Of a stretch of DNA of 34,748 nt, positions 1 through 11,126 are shown piece by piece (the stretch's first letter is position 1; each line of letters starts with the position of its first letter). This DNA is from Dactylosporangium siamense. Lineage in GTDB: Bacteria > Actinomycetota > Actinomycetes > Mycobacteriales > Micromonosporaceae. Position numbers and translations under genes: made by a program. Under the pieces are notes generated by a model, which saw only the letters and a list, made by a program, of their open reading frames with translations, was not told the origin of the DNA and did no database searches. The stretch is from NCBI RefSeq assembly GCF_016862795.1, contig NZ_BONQ01000206.1, forward strand, positions 1-34,748, read 5' to 3'.

Positions 1-1400
1 GCCGGCGGAATGTCGACAGCCGTGTCGTTCCAGCCGACGAGCTCGACCGCCTCCGCCGCCGTCAGCACGCCCAGGTCCGACAGGCGACGGCCCGCGTCCC
101 CGGCCACGCCGGACAGCAACTCCATGAAGTGGCCGACCAGGCGCTGGATCGTCGCGTGGTCGAACAGCGCCGTCGCGTATTCGAAGCCGCCGGCCACGCG
201 GCCGTCGGCGTGCTCGATCAGGGTGAGGGCGAGGTCGAAGCGCACGACGCCGCCGGGGAGCTCGACCAGATCGCCGCTGTCCGCGCCCCAGCCCTCGCCC
301 TCGTCGCGTGGGTCGCGGGCGATGTAGTTGAACAGGACCTGGAACAGCGGGGTGCGGAACCGGTCGCGGGGTATCCCCAGTTCGTCGACGAGCCGCTCGA
401 ACGGCAGGTCCTGGTGCCCGTAGGCGTCCAGGGCCGTGCGCCGGACCCGGCCGAGCAGCTCGCCGAAGGTCGGGTCACCGGACAGGTCGGTGCGCAGGAC
501 GAGGGTGTTGACGAAGAACCCGACCAGGTCCTCGGTCTCGGCGCGGTTGCGGTTCGCGATCGGGGTGCCGACGACGACGTCGTCCTGTCCGGCGTAGCGG
601 CCCAGCAGGACGCAGAACGCGGCGTACAGCTTCATGAACATCGACGCGCCCTGGCGGGCGGCGACGACCTCGAGCGCGGCGACCAGGGGCCGGGGGATCT
701 CGAACTCGACGTTGGCGCCGTCCGAGGAGCGCTGCGCGGTGCGTGGCCGGTCGGTCGGGAAGTCGAGGGTCGGCGCCGCGGCGAGCTGCCGCTGCCAGTG
801 GTCCAGCTGCACGGCCAGCACGTCGCCGGTGAGCCAGTGGCGCTGCCAGACGGCGAAGTCGGCGTACTGCACGCGCAACGGCGACAGCGGCGCCGCCTCG
901 CCGCGCCGGAAGGCCTCGTAGCAGGCGCCCAGCTCGCGCCGGAGGATGCCGGTCGACCATTCGTCGGCGACGACGTGGTGGACGACGATGCTGAGCACGT
1001 GGCTGTCGGGTGCGGTGCGCAGCAGGCGGGCCCGCAGCAGGGGACCGGCGGCGAGGTCGAACGGCACTGTCGCGTCGGCCATGACGGCCGCGCGCAGCGC
1101 CGCCTCCGGGTCGGGTTCGCCGGACAGGTCGACCACGGGCAGGTCGCAGCCGCGGGCCGGGTCGATGATCTGATACGCCACCCCGTCCACCGCCACCAGG
1201 CGGGTCCGCAGCACCTCGTGCCGCTCGAGAACGGCGTCGAGGGCGGCCCGGAGCGCGGCCACGTCGAGCTCGCCGCGCAGGCGGATCGGCAGCGGGATGG
1301 CGTATTCCGGCGAGCCGGGCTCCAACTGGTCGAGGAACCACAGCCGCTGCTGGGCGAACGACAGCGGCATCCTCGCCTCGCGCGCCACCGGCTCGATCGC
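1..1400 (-). other. NRPS2 module 4: condensation domain only
   Basis: The C domain starts [20 protein letters not shown] near 1375-1310 and carries HHVVADEWS (HH at 975-980), then [21 protein letters not shown] near 515-570. Its end and the linker WNDTA lie within the last 50 bases of the window. The A and PCP domains of this module are not visible, so its substrate cannot be read. Confidence 0.85.
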
Positions 1401-4400
1401 CGGCACCGGCGCGCCGGGCGCCGTCCCGTCCACCATGGCCGCCAGCCCGCGGATGGTCGGTTGGGCGAACAGCGCGGCGACGGGCAGCTCGACCGCGAAC
1501 GCCTGCCGGATCCGGGAGATCACCTGGGTGGCGAGCAGCGAGTGCCCGCCGAGTTGGAAGAAGTCGTCGGTCGCGCCGACCCGCTCGACCCCGAGCAGCC
1601 CGGCCCACACCGCGGCCAGCTGGACCTCGACCGGCCCGTGCGGCGCCTCGAACCCCGAGGCGAGGTCGGGTCGCGCCGCGTCGGGCTCGGGCAACGCCGC
1701 CCGGTCGACCTTCCCGTTGGGGCTCAGCGGGATCGCGTCCAGCGCCACGAACGTCGACGGGATCATGTAGTCGGACAGGGTGGCGCGCAGGAACGTGCGC
1801 AACGCGCCCTGGTCCGGCAGCGCCGAGCTGCCCGCGATGTAGGCCACCAGCCGCCGGTCGCTGCCCTCGCCCTTGGCCACGACGACCGCGCCGGTGATCT
1901 CCGGATGCGTCAGCAGCACGGCCTCGATCTCGCCCGGCTCGATCCGCACACCGCGGACCTTCACCTGCAGGTCGACGCGGCCCTGGTACTCGATCTGCCC
2001 GTCCGTCCGCCATCGCGCCCGGTCCCCGGTCCGATACGCCCGCGCCCCGCCCGGCCCGTACAGGTCCGCGACGAACCGCTCCGCGGTCAGCTCCGGCCGG
2101 CCGACATACCCCCGCCCGACACCGACCCCACCGACGTAGACCTCGCCGAACACTCCGACCGGCACCGGCCGCAACCCACGATCGAGGATCAGCAGCCGGA
2201 CATTGCCGATCGGCCGCCCGATCGGCGGCGGCCCCACCAGCGTTGCGCCGCGCTCGATCTCCGTCGACGAGGACTCGATCGACGCCTCCGTCGGCCCGTA
2301 CAGGTTCCCGATCGTCGTCGTGTCGTTGCGCGCGTAGAACCGGGCCACGTCCTCGGCCGCCAGGGCCTCACCACTGCAGAACAGCAGCCGCAGGTCGGGC
2401 AGGGCCGGCAGCAACGGATTCGCGACCAGGAGCCGGAACAGCGACGGCACGAACTGCACCACACTGATCCGCTCGCTGACCAGCAGGCCCAGCAACCGAT
2501 CCAGATCACGGTGGCTCCCCGGCTCGGCCACGACCAGCTCCGCACCCGCCGCCAACGGCCAGAACAACTCCCACACCGAGGCGTCGAACGTCAGCGGCGC
2601 CTTGTGCATGACCCGATCCGACCCGGTGAGCCGATACTTCTCCTGCATCCGCACCAGCCGGTTGACCACGCCCCGGTGCCCGACCAGCACGCCCTTCGGT
2701 CGGCCTGTCGACCCTGACGTGTAGATGACGTAGGCCAACTGATCGGGGTGGGTCACCCCGCCGACGGGCGCCGCGTCGACGTCCTCATCGACATCGACAT
2801 CGACGATGGTGGCCACGACGTCGGTGAACGGCGCCGCCGTCGCCTGCGTGCCGATCACCACCGACGCGCCGCTGTCCGTCGCCATGTACCGCAGCCGGTC
2901 CACGGGATAGTCGGGGTCCAGCGGTAGGTAGGCCCCGCCGGCCTTCCAGATGCCCAGCAGGGCCGCGACCATCGTGATGCTGCGCTCAAGGGCGATGCCG
3001 ACGACGACGTCGGGACCGACGCCGGCCCGGCGGAGGCGGGCGGCCAGCCGTTCGGCCGCCGCGTCCAGCTCGGCATACGTCAACGCCACCGGGCCGCAGC
3101 GCACCGCGACCGCATCCGGGGTCCGGGCGGCCTGCGCCTCGAACAGCTCGTGCACGCCGTGCTGCTCGGCGATCGGCGCGTCGGTGGCGTTCCATTCCTG
3201 CACGACCAGGCGACGCTCGGCCTCGTCGAACACGGGACAGTCCGACACCCGCGCCTGCGGATCCGCGCCGAGCGCGTCGAGCACGACGAGCAGGTGCCGG
3301 ACCATCCGCCGGACCGTGTCGTCGTCGAACAGCGCGGTGCTGTACTCGAACAGCCCGACCAGGCCGCCGCCGGCGGTCTCACCCAGGGCCAGGGACAGGT
3401 CGAACTTGTTCACCGCCGGCACCGGCCCCGCGTCGACGTCCTGGACGTCCTCGCCGTCGGTGAAGTAGTGGAACAGCACCTGGAACAACGGCGTGCGGGA
3501 CAGGTCCCGGTCCGTGCCCAGCTCGTCGACGAGCTGCTCGAACGGCACATCCTGATGCGAGTACGCCGCCAACGCGTTCGCCCTGACCCGCTCCAGCACC
3601 TCCTCGAACGTCGGATCCCCGGACAGGTCCGTGCGCAGCACCAGCATGTTGACGAAGAACCCGACCAGATCCTCGGTCTCCACCCGGTTGCGACCCGCGA
3701 TCGGCGAACCGACCACGACGTCGTCCTGACCGCTGTACCGGCCGAGCAGGACCGTGAACGCACCGAACAGGGTCATGAACATGGTCGTGCCGCAACGCCG
3801 CGACAGCTCCCGCAGCCGGTCGGCCGTCGCGCCCGGCACGGCGAAGCGCAGCAGCGCCCCGTCCGTGGACCGCACGGCCGGCCGCGGCCGATCCGTCGGC
3901 AGCTCCAGCAACGGCGCCCCGGCCAGCTCGCCCCGCCAGAACGCCAACTGCCGCTCCAGCACGTCCCCGGTCAGCCACTGCCGGTGCCAGGCGGCGTAGT
4001 CCGCGTACTGCACCGCCAACGGTGGCAGCACCTCGCCCGCATACAGCGCCAGCAGCTCGCGGCGCAGGATGGTCGCCGACCCCTCGTCACACACCACGTG
4101 ATGTACGCACAGCCACAACAGCTGCTCGCCCGGCCCGAGCCGGTACACCCGGGCGCGCAGCAGCGGGCCGTTCGCCAGGTCGAACGGCGCCATACGCTCC
4201 TCGAGCAGGCTCCGTTCCAGCGCTGCACCGCGCACGTCGACGACCGGCAGGTCGACCTCGGTCGGTGGGTCGATGACCTGATACGGCACCCCGTCGGCAT
4301 CCGCGACCAGCCGGGTGCGCAGCACCTCGTGCCGCGCCACCAACGCGGTCAACGCCACCCGCAACCGCGCCGGGTCAAGGTCGCCGGGCAGCGGGATCGG

Positions 4401-7400
4401 CAACGGCACGTTGTATTCGGCCGAGCCGGGCTGCAACTGGTCGAGGAACCACAGCCGCTGCTGACCGGACGACAGCGGCAACCGCCGATCCCGGCCGACC
4501 GGCACGATCGACCCGGTCAACGCGCCGGCGCCGGCGTCCGCATCCGTGACCGCGGCCGCCAGCCCCGCCACCGTCGGCCGGTCGAACAACGCCGCCAACG
4601 GCAGGTCGACACCCAACGCCGTCCGGACCCGCGACACCACCTGCGTCGCCAGCAGGGAATGCCCACCCAGCGCGAAGAAGTCGTCGTGCGCGCCGACCCG
4701 GGCCGCGCCGAGCACGTGCGCCCAGATCCCGGCCAGGATCTCCTCCACCGGGGTGGCCGGGGCGACGTACGCCTCGCCGAGCCGGATCCGCTGACCGTCC
4801 GGGTCGGGCAACGCCGCCAGGTCGACCTTGCCGTTGGGCGTCAACGGCAGCCGCGGCAGCGACACGAAGACCGCCGGCACGAGGAACGCCGGCAGCCGCT
4901 GAGCCAGGAACTGCCGCAGCACGGTGACCGGCGGGGCCCCGGCCTCGACGTCAGCGGGCACGACATAGGCCACGAGCCGCTGCTGCGCACCGTCGGCGGC
5001 CACGACGGCGGCCGCCACCCCCTCGTGCGCCGTCAGCGCGGCCTCGACCTCGCCGGGCTCGATGCGGAAGCCGCGGACCTTCACCTGCCGGTCAAGGCGG
5101 CCCAGGAACTCCAGCTGGCCGTGCGCGCCCCAGCGGACGCGGTCGCCGGTGCGGTACAACCGCGATCCGTCGCTCGTGAACGGGTCCGCGACGAAACGCT
5201 GCGCCGTCAGCTCGGGCCGACGCACATAGCCGCGGGCCACCGCGGCGCCGCCGATGTACAGCTCGCCGGCCACCCCGACCGGGACCGGGCGCAGCCACCG
5301 GTCGAGGACGGTCACCCGGGCCCCGGGCAGCGGCCGGCCGATGGGCACGGGGCCGGTGCCGGACACGTCCGCAGGGTCGCCGGACGTGGAGTCGATGGTG
5401 GCCTCGCTGACGCCATAGCCGGTCAGCACCCGCACGTCGGGCCCGAGGACCTGTCGCGCCCGGGCCGCGGCCGGCAGCCGCCACACGTCGGTGGTGACGA
5501 TCAGCAGCCGCAGCCCCGGCAGGGCCTGCCCGGTGCGGCGGACGTGCTCGACGAGCTCGTCGGCGTAGCGCGGCGCGCACTCCAGGGCGCCGATGTGCTC
5601 GTCGCGCAGGACCGCCGCCCAGCGTTCGGTGCTGACCTGCAGACCCACGTCGCCGAGCACCAGCGTCCCGCCGGAGCACAGCGCGCGGACGAGGTCGCCG
5701 ATGAACACGTCGAAGCTGGCGCTGGCGACGGACAGCCAGCGGTGCCGGTCGTCGGGCCCGAAGTGGACGGCCCGCCATCCGGCGAGGACGCCGCCCAGGC
5801 TGGCGTGCGTGACGGCGACGCCCTTGGGCCGGCCGGTCGAGCCGGACGTGTAGATCACGCACGCGAGCGAGCCGGCGGCGACCCGGGCCGCCACGGGTTG
5901 CCCGTCCGTCGCCGGGTGCGGCTCGTCGACGCGCAGCACCGGGACGGCCCAGTCGGCGACGGCGGCCGTGTGCTCGTCGGCGAGGACCAGCACGGCGCCG
6001 CTGTCGTCGGCCATGAAGTCGAGCCGCTCGACCGGGTACTCCGGGTCGAGCGGCAGGAAGGCGCCGCCGGCCCGCCAGGCGGCCAGGACGGCGACCACCA
6101 GGTCCACCCCCCGGCCGAGGCACACGCCGACCACCGACTCGGCGGTGACGCCGGCCGCCCGCAGCCGGCCCGCCAGCCGGCCGGCCCGCGCATCCAGTTC
6201 GCCGTAGGTGAGCTCGGCGCCGCCGGCGCGCACCGCAACGGCGTCCGGGGTCGTGGCGGCCCGCTCGGCGATCAGCTCGTGCATCGTGGTTTCCGCGGGA
6301 ACGACCGGCCGGCCGGTCCCCCAGTCGCGCACGAGGCGGTCCTGTTCGTCCGGGGACGCGACGGGCAGTTCGGAGAGGCGCCGGTCCGCCCCGACGGCCA
6401 TCGCCTCCAGGAGGTTCACGAGGTGGGCGGCGAGCCGTTCGACGCCGGCGGCTTCGAAGATGTCGGTGCTGAACTCGAGCCGGCCGGCGAGGCCGCCGTC
6501 GGCGAGCTCGACGAGACTCAGGGTGAGGTCGAACAGGGCGGTGCCGCGCGCGACGCGTTCCGGCGTGGCCCGCAGGTCGCCCAGCGCCGGGGCGGTGTCG
6601 AGCCGGCCGTAGTCGAACATGGCCTGGAACAGCGGGGACCGGGACCGGTCGCGCTCGCCGACGAGCGCGTCCACGAGCCGTTCGAAGGGCACGTCCTGGT
6701 GGGAGTGGGCGGCGAGCGTGTCGGCACGGACCCGGCCGAGCAGCTCGGCCACGGTCGGGTCGCCCGACAGATCGGTGCGCAGCACCAGGGTGTTGACGAA
6801 GAACCCGATGAGTCCCTCGGTCTCGAGCCGGTTTCGGTTGGCGACCGGGGTACCGATGAGGACGTCGTCCTGGTCGGCGTGCCGGCCGAGGACGGCGGCG
6901 AACGCGCCCAGCAGGGTCATGAACATGGTGGCGCCCTGCGCGCGGGCCAGGGCGCGCAGCCGCTGCGCGAGGTCCGGCGGAACGGTGACGTCCACCGATG
7001 CGCCGCGGCCGGACCGCACGGGCGGGCGGGGGCGGTCCTCGGGGAGCTCGAGGGCGGGCGGGGCGGCCAGCCGCTGCCGCCAGTAGGCGAGCTGAGCGTC
7101 GAGCACCCCGGTGGCGGCCCACTCACGTTGCCAGATCGCGAAGTCGGCGTACTGGACGGGCAGCGGCGCGAGCCGGGCCCGGTCGCCGGTGCGGGCGGCC
7201 TCGTACAGCTCGGAGGCCTCCCGCAGCAGGATGCCGGCCGACCACTGGTCCGCGACGGCGTGGTGGAGGATCAGGCTGAGGATGTGGTCGTCGGCCGCGA
7301 CCTGGTAGAGCCGGAACCGGTACAGCGGGCCGGCCGCCAGGTCGAACGGGGTGGCCGCGTCGGCGGCGACGAGCTCCCGGGCCGCCGGCAGCGGTTCGTC

Positions 7401-10400
7401 GCGGTCGGTCACGTCGACGTGCCGCAGGGCCCCGCCGGGCGCCGGGTCGACCGCCTGGTAAGCGCTGCCGGCCCCGTCGGAGACGAGGCGGGTGCGCAGT
7501 GCCTCGTGCCGCGCCACGACCGCGTCGAGGGCCGCGGCCAGCGCGGCGGGGTCGAGCGTCCCGGCGAGGCGCCACACGACGGTGACGTTGTATTCGGCCG
7601 AGCCCGGCTCGAGCTGGTCGAGGAACCACAGCCGCTGCTGGCCGAAGGAGAGCGGTGGGCGAGGGCCGCGCTCGGCGCCGACGACCGGGGCCGCGGCGGT
7701 GCCGGGCAGGGCCGCGTCGACGACGCCGGCGAGGGCCCGGACGGTGGGCTGGGCGAACAGCGCGGCGAAGGGCAGCTCGGTGCCGAACGTCGCCCGGATC
7801 CGCGAGGCGACCTGGGTGACCAGCAGCGAGTGGCCGCCGAGCTCGAAGAAGTCGTCGTCGGCGCCGACCCGCTCCTGGCCGAGCACTTCGGCGAAGATGC
7901 CGGCGAGCAGCTCCTGCGTGACGCCGGAGAGGCCGGCGACCGGCCGATCGGGTGCGGCATCGGGGTCGGGAAGGGCACCCCGGTCGATCTTGCCGTTGGT
8001 GTTCAGGGGCAGGGCGGCGAGTTCGACGTACACCGCCGGCACCAGATGCTCAGGGAGCCGTTCCCGCAGCCGTTCCCGCAGCTGCCCGGCCGCCGGGATG
8101 CCCGCCGCCGCGTCGGCCGGGACCAGGTAGGCCACCAGCCGCTCCTGGCGGGCGGCCACGACCGCCGCGGCGATCTCGGGCAGCTCGGTCAGCGCGGCCT
8201 CGACCTCGCCGGGCTCGACCCGGAAGCCGCGGACCTTCACCTGGTGGTCGATGCGGCCGAGGAACTCCAGCTGGCCGTCGGGCCGCCACCGCGCCCGGTC
8301 GCCCGTGGCGTACCACCGGGACCCGTCGCCCGCCACCGCGTCGGCGACGAAGCGCTGCGCCGTCAGGTCTGGCCGGCCGCCGTACCCCCGCGCGAGACCG
8401 ACCCCGGCGAGCCACAGCTCGCCAACCACGCCCACCGGCACGGGCCGCAGCGAGCCGTCCAGCACGTGGACGCGCGTGTTCGAGATCGGCGCCCCGATCG
8501 GGATCGCGGTTGCGTCGCCGGGCCGCGGGCACGTCCAGGCGGTCACGTCGATCGACGCCTCGGTCGGCCCGTACAGGTTCTCCACGACCGCCGTCGGGTG
8601 CCGGGCGTAGAACCGGGCGACATCGGCGCCGGCCAACGCCTCACCGCTGCACACCACCAGCCGCAGGTCGGCCATCGGGGCCGCCCACTCGGGCCCGACG
8701 AACCGGGCGAACAGCGACGGGACGAAGTGCACGACGCCGACGCGTTCCCGATCGATCAGGTCGACGAGGTACTCGACGTCCCCGTGCCGGCCCGGCTCGG
8801 CCATCACCACCGTCGCGCCGACCGTCAGCGCCCACACCAGCTCCCACACCGACACGTCGAACGTGATCGGCGTCTTGTGCAGCACCCGCTCGCCCGGCCG
8901 CAGCCCGTACGCGCGCTGCATCCACCAGATCCGGTTCTGCAGCCCCGCGTGCCCGACCTGCACGCCCTTCGGCCGGCCCGTCGAACCCGACGTGTAGATC
9001 ACGTACGCCAGCCCGTCGGCCGGGACCGGCACCTCGGGTGGCCGCACGTCACACCCCGCCAGCCCGGCGGCCGTGGCCGGGTCGTCCACGCCGACCCACG
9101 CCCCCGGCTGCCAGCCGCCGGGGCCCGTGCCGACGACCGCGGCCGCGCCCGCGTCGCTCGCCATCAGACCCAGACGCTCCGGCGGGTATCCCGGATCCAG
9201 CGGCAGATAGGCGCCGCCCGCCCGCCACACGCCGAGCACCACCGGCAGCAGGTCCAGCCCGCGTTCGAGGCACACCCCGACCACCGACTCGACGCCGACG
9301 CCCAGCCCGCGCAGGTGCCACGCCCACCGGTTCGCCCGCTCGTCCAGCTCCCGGTACGTCAGGCTCGCCGTCCCCGACATCACCGCCACCGCGTCCGGGT
9401 GCCGCTGCGCCACCGCCCCCATCTGGTCCACGACCCGGCCGATCGCGGGGACCGCCGCAGCCGTGTCGTTCCAGCTGGCGATGAGCTCCAGTTCGGCGGC
9501 GGGGAAGAGCTCGGCGACCGGCCGGTCCGGCCCGGCCAGGAACGCCTCGAGGACGGCGACCAGGTGGCCGGCCAGCCGCCGGAGGGCGGGGCCGGGGTAG
9601 ACGGCGCGGTCGTAGGCGATGCGCACCCCGAGCTGCGGGCCGGGCGACACCATGACCGTCAGCGGGTGGTTGTCCCGCTCGCTGACCGGGCCCTGGGTCA
9701 TCCGCAGCGCCGGCTCGCCGTCGGGCTCGCCGGCCGGGAAGTTCTCGAAGACGAACAGGGTCGTGAACATCGGCTGCCCGGCCGGGATCTCGCCGCACGC
9801 CTGGATCCGCACCAGCGAGGTGTGCTCGAAGGCCCGGGCGGCCGCCTGCTCGGCCTGCACCCGGCGCAGCCAGGAACCGGCCGGCTCGGCGCCGTCGACC
9901 CGCACGCGGGCGGGCGTGGTGTTGATCAGCATGCCGACCATGGACTCGATGCCCTCGAGCTGGTCGCCGCGGCCGGAGGTCGTCACGCCGAAGAGCACGT
10001 CGTCGACGCCGGCGTAGGCGGACATCAGCGCGGCCCAGGCACCGAGCACGACGGTGTTGATGGTGAGGCGCTCGGCGCGGGCGAGGCGGGCAAGGCCGGC
10101 GGTCGCCCCGGCGGACAGCCGGACCCGGTGCTCGCCGGTGCCCTCCTCGCCGGTGTCGCCCTCGATCTGCAGCGAGGTGGCCGACGTGAAGCCACGCAGC
10201 CGCCCGGCCCAGTAGGCCTCGGCCCGGGCCGGGTCCTGCGCGGCGAGCCAGGAGACATGGTCGCGGAACGGGCGGCGCGGGGCGAGGGCAGGTTCGCGGC
10301 CGGCGACCAGCGACTCGTAGGCGGCGCCGACATCGGCCAGGACGATGGGCACGCTCCACCCGTCGAGGAGCAGGTGGTGGTAGCTCCACAGCAGGCGGTG

Positions 10401-10805
10401 CCGCCGCTGCCCGAGCCGGATCAGGGTGAGCCGCACAAGGGCGGAGCCGTCGAAGTCGGGGCCGCGGCGGCGATCCTGCTCCACCAGTCCGGCGAAGGCG
10501 TCGTCCTGCTCGGCCTGGGTCCTCGCGGTCCAGTCGAGCACCTCGATCGGCACGGGGACCGACCGGAAGACGACGCTCAGCGGCGCCGGGACGCCCTCCC
10601 AGATGACGCCGCTGCGCAGCACCGCGTGCCGCTCGAACACCAGCTCCCAGGCCCGCGTGAACGCCGCCAGGTCGAGGTCGCCGTCCAGCTCCTGGCAGTT
10701 CTGGATCCAGTACACACCGGAGCCGGGCGCCATGCGGGTGTGCACCAGCATGCCTTGCTGCAGCGGCGTCAGCGGGTAGATGTCCTCGATGGCACGGGCG
10801 TTCAC
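1..10805 (-). CDS. Non-ribosomal peptide synthetase NRPS2 (partial, 3' end beyond left edge)
   Basis: Multimodular NRPS read continuously for about 3,601 codons to the left edge. Domain order seen: C-A-PCP, C-A-PCP, C-A-PCP, C. The start is GTG at 10805, preceded by GGAGG at 10811-10815; the protein then reads [20 protein letters not shown], a C-domain C1 motif of the kind that follows an E domain. In-frame landmarks: C-domain HH pairs at residues about 142-143, 1180, 2234 and 3275; phosphopantetheine-site serines in GGHS at about 993, 2050 and 3089; A-domain [11 protein letters not shown] cores at about 602, 1651 and 2694. No E, methylation or oxidase domain is seen. It probably acts in the cytoplasm, taking the peptide from an NRPS ending in E. 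A 43-codon E-domain remnant ends two bases before its start. The adenylation domain of module 4 and everything after it lie outside the window. Confidence 0.95.
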   Translation of the reverse strand, partial: MNARAIEDIYPLTPLQQGMLVHTRMAPGSGVYWIQNCQELDGDLDLAAFTRAWELVFERHAVLRSGVIWEGVPAPLSVVFRSVPVPIEVLDWTARTQAEQDDAFAGLVEQDRRRGPDFDGSALVRLTLIRLGQRRHRLLWSYHHLLLDGWSVPIVLADVGAAYESLVAGREPALAPRRPFRDHVSWLAAQDPARAEAYWAGRLRGFTSATSLQIEGDTGEEGTGEHRVRLSAGATAGLARLARAERLTINTVVLGAWAALMSAYAGVDDVLFGVTTSGRGDQLEGIESMVGMLINTTPARVRVDGAEPAGSWLRRVQAEQAAARAFEHTSLVRIQACGEIPAGQPMFTTLFVFENFPAGEPDGEPALRMTQGPVSERDNHPLTVMVSPGPQLGVRIAYDRAVYPGPALRRLAGHLVAVLEAFLAGPDRPVAELFPAAELELIASWNDTAAAVPAIGRVVDQMGAVAQRHPDAVAVMSGTASLTYRELDERANRWAWHLRGLGVGVESVVGVCLERGLDLLPVVLGVWRAGGAYLPLDPGYPPERLGLMASDAGAAAVVGTGPGGWQPGAWVGVDDPATAAGLAGCDVRPPEVPVPADGLAYVIYTSGSTGRPKGVQVGHAGLQNRIWWMQRAYGLRPGERVLHKTPITFDVSVWELVWALTVGATVVMAEPGRHGDVEYLVDLIDRERVGVVHFVPSLFARFVGPEWAAPMADLRLVVCSGEALAGADVARFYARHPTAVVENLYGPTEASIDVTAWTCPRPGDATAIPIGAPISNTRVHVLDGSLRPVPVGVVGELWLAGVGLARGYGGRPDLTAQRFVADAVAGDGSRWYATGDRARWRPDGQLEFLGRIDHQVKVRGFRVEPGEVEAALTELPEIAAAVVAARQERLVAYLVPADAAAGIPAAGQLRERLRERLPEHLVPAVYVELAALPLNTNGKIDRGALPDPDAAPDRPVAGLSGVTQELLAGIFAEVLGQERVGADDDFFELGGHSLLVTQVASRIRATFGTELPFAALFAQPTVRALAGVVDAALPGTAAAPVVGAERGPRPPLSFGQQRLWFLDQLEPGSAEYNVTVVWRLAGTLDPAALAAALDAVVARHEALRTRLVSDGAGSAYQAVDPAPGGALRHVDVTDRDEPLPAARELVAADAATPFDLAAGPLYRFRLYQVAADDHILSLILHHAVADQWSAGILLREASELYEAARTGDRARLAPLPVQYADFAIWQREWAATGVLDAQLAYWRQRLAAPPALELPEDRPRPPVRSGRGASVDVTVPPDLAQRLRALARAQGATMFMTLLGAFAAVLGRHADQDDVLIGTPVANRNRLETEGLIGFFVNTLVLRTDLSGDPTVAELLGRVRADTLAAHSHQDVPFERLVDALVGERDRSRSPLFQAMFDYGRLDTAPALGDLRATPERVARGTALFDLTLSLVELADGGLAGRLEFSTDIFEAAGVERLAAHLVNLLEAMAVGADRRLSELPVASPDEQDRLVRDWGTGRPVVPAETTMHELIAERAATTPDAVAVRAGGAELTYGELDARAGRLAGRLRAAGVTAESVVGVCLGRGVDLVVAVLAAWRAGGAFLPLDPEYPVERLDFMADDSGAVLVLADEHTAAVADWAVPVLRVDEPHPATDGQPVAARVAAGSLACVIYTSGSTGRPKGVAVTHASLGGVLAGWRAVHFGPDDRHRWLSVASASFDVFIGDLVRALCSGGTLVLGDVGLQVSTERWAAVLRDEHIGALECAPRYADELVEHVRRTGQALPGLRLLIVTTDVWRLPAAARARQVLGPDVRVLTGYGVSEATIDSTSGDPADVSGTGPVPIGRPLPGARVTVLDRWLRPVPVGVAGELYIGGAAVARGYVRRPELTAQRFVADPFTSDGSRLYRTGDRVRWGAHGQLEFLGRLDRQVKVRGFRIEPGEVEAALTAHEGVAAAVVAADGAQQRLVAYVVPADVEAGAPPVTVLRQFLAQRLPAFLVPAVFVSLPRLPLTPNGKVDLAALPDPDGQRIRLGEAYVAPATPVEEILAGIWAHVLGAARVGAHDDFFALGGHSLLATQVVSRVRTALGVDLPLAALFDRPTVAGLAAAVTDADAGAGALTGSIVPVGRDRRLPLSSGQQRLWFLDQLQPGSAEYNVPLPIPLPGDLDPARLRVALTALVARHEVLRTRLVADADGVPYQVIDPPTEVDLPVVDVRGAALERSLLEERMAPFDLANGPLLRARVYRLGPGEQLLWLCVHHVVCDEGSATILRRELLALYAGEVLPPLAVQYADYAAWHRQWLTGDVLERQLAFWRGELAGAPLLELPTDRPRPAVRSTDGALLRFAVPGATADRLRELSRRCGTTMFMTLFGAFTVLLGRYSGQDDVVVGSPIAGRNRVETEDLVGFFVNMLVLRTDLSGDPTFEEVLERVRANALAAYSHQDVPFEQLVDELGTDRDLSRTPLFQVLFHYFTDGEDVQDVDAGPVPAVNKFDLSLALGETAGGGLVGLFEYSTALFDDDTVRRMVRHLLVVLDALGADPQARVSDCPVFDEAERRLVVQEWNATDAPIAEQHGVHELFEAQAARTPDAVAVRCGPVALTYAELDAAAERLAARLRRAGVGPDVVVGIALERSITMVAALLGIWKAGGAYLPLDPDYPVDRLRYMATDSGASVVIGTQATAAPFTDVVATIVDVDVDEDVDAAPVGGVTHPDQLAYVIYTSGSTGRPKGVLVGHRGVVNRLVRMQEKYRLTGSDRVMHKAPLTFDASVWELFWPLAAGAELVVAEPGSHRDLDRLLGLLVSERISVVQFVPSLFRLLVANPLLPALPDLRLLFCSGEALAAEDVARFYARNDTTTIGNLYGPTEASIESSSTEIERGATLVGPPPIGRPIGNVRLLILDRGLRPVPVGVFGEVYVGGVGVGRGYVGRPELTAERFVADLYGPGGARAYRTGDRARWRTDGQIEYQGRVDLQVKVRGVRIEPGEIEAVLLTHPEITGAVVVAKGEGSDRRLVAYIAGSSALPDQGALRTFLRATLSDYMIPSTFVALDAIPLSPNGKVDRAALPEPDAARPDLASGFEAPHGPVEVQLAAVWAGLLGVERVGATDDFFQLGGHSLLATQVISRIRQAFAVELPVAALFAQPTIRGLAAMVDGTAPGAPVPAIEPVAREARMPLSFAQQRLWFLDQLEPGSPEYAIPLPIRLRGELDVAALRAALDAVLERHEVLRTRLVAVDGVAYQIIDPARGCDLPVVDLSGEPDPEAALRAAVMADATVPFDLAAGPLLRARLLRTAPDSHVLSIVVHHVVADEWSTGILRRELGACYEAFRRGEAAPLSPLRVQYADFAVWQRHWLTGDVLAVQLDHWQRQLAAAPTLDFPTDRPRTAQRSSDGANVEFEIPRPLVAALEVVAARQGASMFMKLYAAFCVLLGRYAGQDDVVVGTPIANRNRAETEDLVGFFVNTLVLRTDLSGDPTFGELLGRVRRTALDAYGHQDLPFERLVDELGIPRDRFRTPLFQVLFNYIARDPRDEGEGWGADSGDLVELPGGVVRFDLALTLIEHADGRVAGGFEYATALFDHATIQRLVGHFMELLSGVAGDAGRRLSDLGVLTAAEAVELVGWNDTAVDIPP
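1430..4500 (-). other. NRPS2 module 3: C-A (Gln-like, tentative)-PCP
   Basis: The C domain begins [12 protein letters not shown] and its catalytic motif is HHVVCDEGS (HH at 4098-4103), with Cys before the Asp and Gly in place of Trp; the second His and the Asp are intact. The A core is at about 2694-2728. Pocket residues are D-A-W (FDASVW), Q (VQFVPS), F and S (LFCSGE), L, I, E (SIE): DAWQFSLIE. This resembles the Gln-type code DAWQFGLIDK but differs at two positions, so an unusual Gln/Glu analogue is possible. It is nearly the same code as NRPS1 module 1. PCP serine codon at 1539-1541. Confidence 0.65.
4520..7680 (-). other. NRPS2 module 2: C-A (Orn-like, tentative)-PCP
   Basis: C domain motif HHAVADQWS (HH at 7260-7265). 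The A core is at about 5821-5855. The A domain is atypical: the usual NxYGPTE motif reads GYGVSE, and the region around position 301 reads VTTDVW instead of xxGGE. Hand-read pocket residues are D-V-G (FDVFIG), E (LECAP), I, T, G, I, D. The nearest code I recall is ornithine DVGEIGSIDK; a basic residue is plausible but not secure. PCP serine codon at 4656-4658 in the motif ALGGHS. Confidence 0.65.
7690..10805 (-). other. NRPS2 module 1: C (D-donor type)-A (Ser)-PCP
   Basis: The C domain has the active-site motif HHLLLDGWS (HH at 10374-10379) and the N-terminal signature [13 protein letters not shown], both typical of DCL domains that accept a chain from an E-domain NRPS. The A domain core motif lies near 8963-8998. 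Pocket residues read by alignment to GrsA are D-V-W (FDVSVW), H (VHFVPS), V and S (VVCSGE), L (NLYGPTE), I and D (SID), i.e. DVWHVSLID plus the usual Lys. This is close to the published serine code DVWHLSLIDK. PCP serine codon at 7827-7829. Confidence 0.8.
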
Positions 10806-10806
10806 G

Positions 10807-10938
10807 TCATCCTCCGAAGCGCGCATCGAGGCGCTGCCGGGCCGGGCCGATGGCGGCCCGATCCAGCCCGGTCAGCGGGGAGTCGGCGGGGGTGGGAGTG
10901 CTGCCGGCGGTGGGCGTGCAGCGTTGGTCGATCAGTTC
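10807..10938 (-). pseudogene. Remnant of an NRPS epimerisation-domain C-terminus (43 codons)
   Basis: The frame runs from ELIDQRC to LDARFGG and stop. It matches the last 42 residues of NRPS1, which run from ELIEHCC to LGARFDG and stop. Both contain AG, PL.GLD.AA and QRL.ARF.G in order, with only a one-codon indel, so the reading frame has been kept. The rest of the E domain and the NRPS it belonged to are absent: homology stops at 10938 and a leader sequence begins. The stop codon (10807-10809) overlaps the region between the ribosome-binding site and the GTG of NRPS2, as expected for the end of an NRPS gene that directly preceded NRPS2. It could still be translated within a longer frame starting near 11130, but no intact catalytic domain remains. 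Confidence 0.8.
10811..10815 (-). promoter_or_regulatory. Ribosome-binding site deciding the NRPS2 GTG start
   Basis: GGAGG on the minus strand, five bases before GTG at 10805. The nearer ATG at 10810-10808 is followed by ACG TGA and cannot be the NRPS2 start. The site overlaps the last codons of the E-domain remnant, so the two would be translationally coupled if the remnant is translated. Confidence 0.75.
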
Positions 10939-10941
10939 GAA

Positions 10942-11125
10942 TCTCCCGGTGTCATGTGTTTCATCGCGGGCCCGGCAGCCGTGCGGATGATCGCCACAAT
11001 ATTCAGCCCGGGCCGCAGTTTGTAAGTGCACGTTGGCGGCACTCTCGGGCGACCCCATGAGCACTCCACCCTGGCTCCAGCCGGACTCGAAATGCATCCG
11101 GAGCAGCCCGAAGAATGCGTTGAAC
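10942..11125 (-). repeat. Leader/promoter copy B, upstream of the remnant and NRPS2
   Basis: Diverged copy of the sequence upstream of the ABC exporter (copy A, 33404-33625). Shared blocks, read on the plus strand, are gtcatgt at 10951, tcagcccgg at 11003, ggctccagccg at 11073 and gaatgcgtt at 11113. Their spacings (52 and 70 for the first three) match copy A (50 and 69). The last block is about 46 bp closer than in copy A. The lower GC content of this stretch suggests a non-coding promoter/5' leader, probably giving NRPS2 its own transcription. Confidence 0.75.
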
Positions 11126-11126
11126 A

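Noticed and set aside
3150-11060. Very long plus-strand open frame (also 18350-23020, 26645-31318 and 129-2717)
   Set aside because: Antisense shadow of NRPS reading frames in GC-rich DNA; the translation is low-complexity and rich in Arg, Gln, Asp and His, with no domains, while the minus strand shows complete NRPS motifs.
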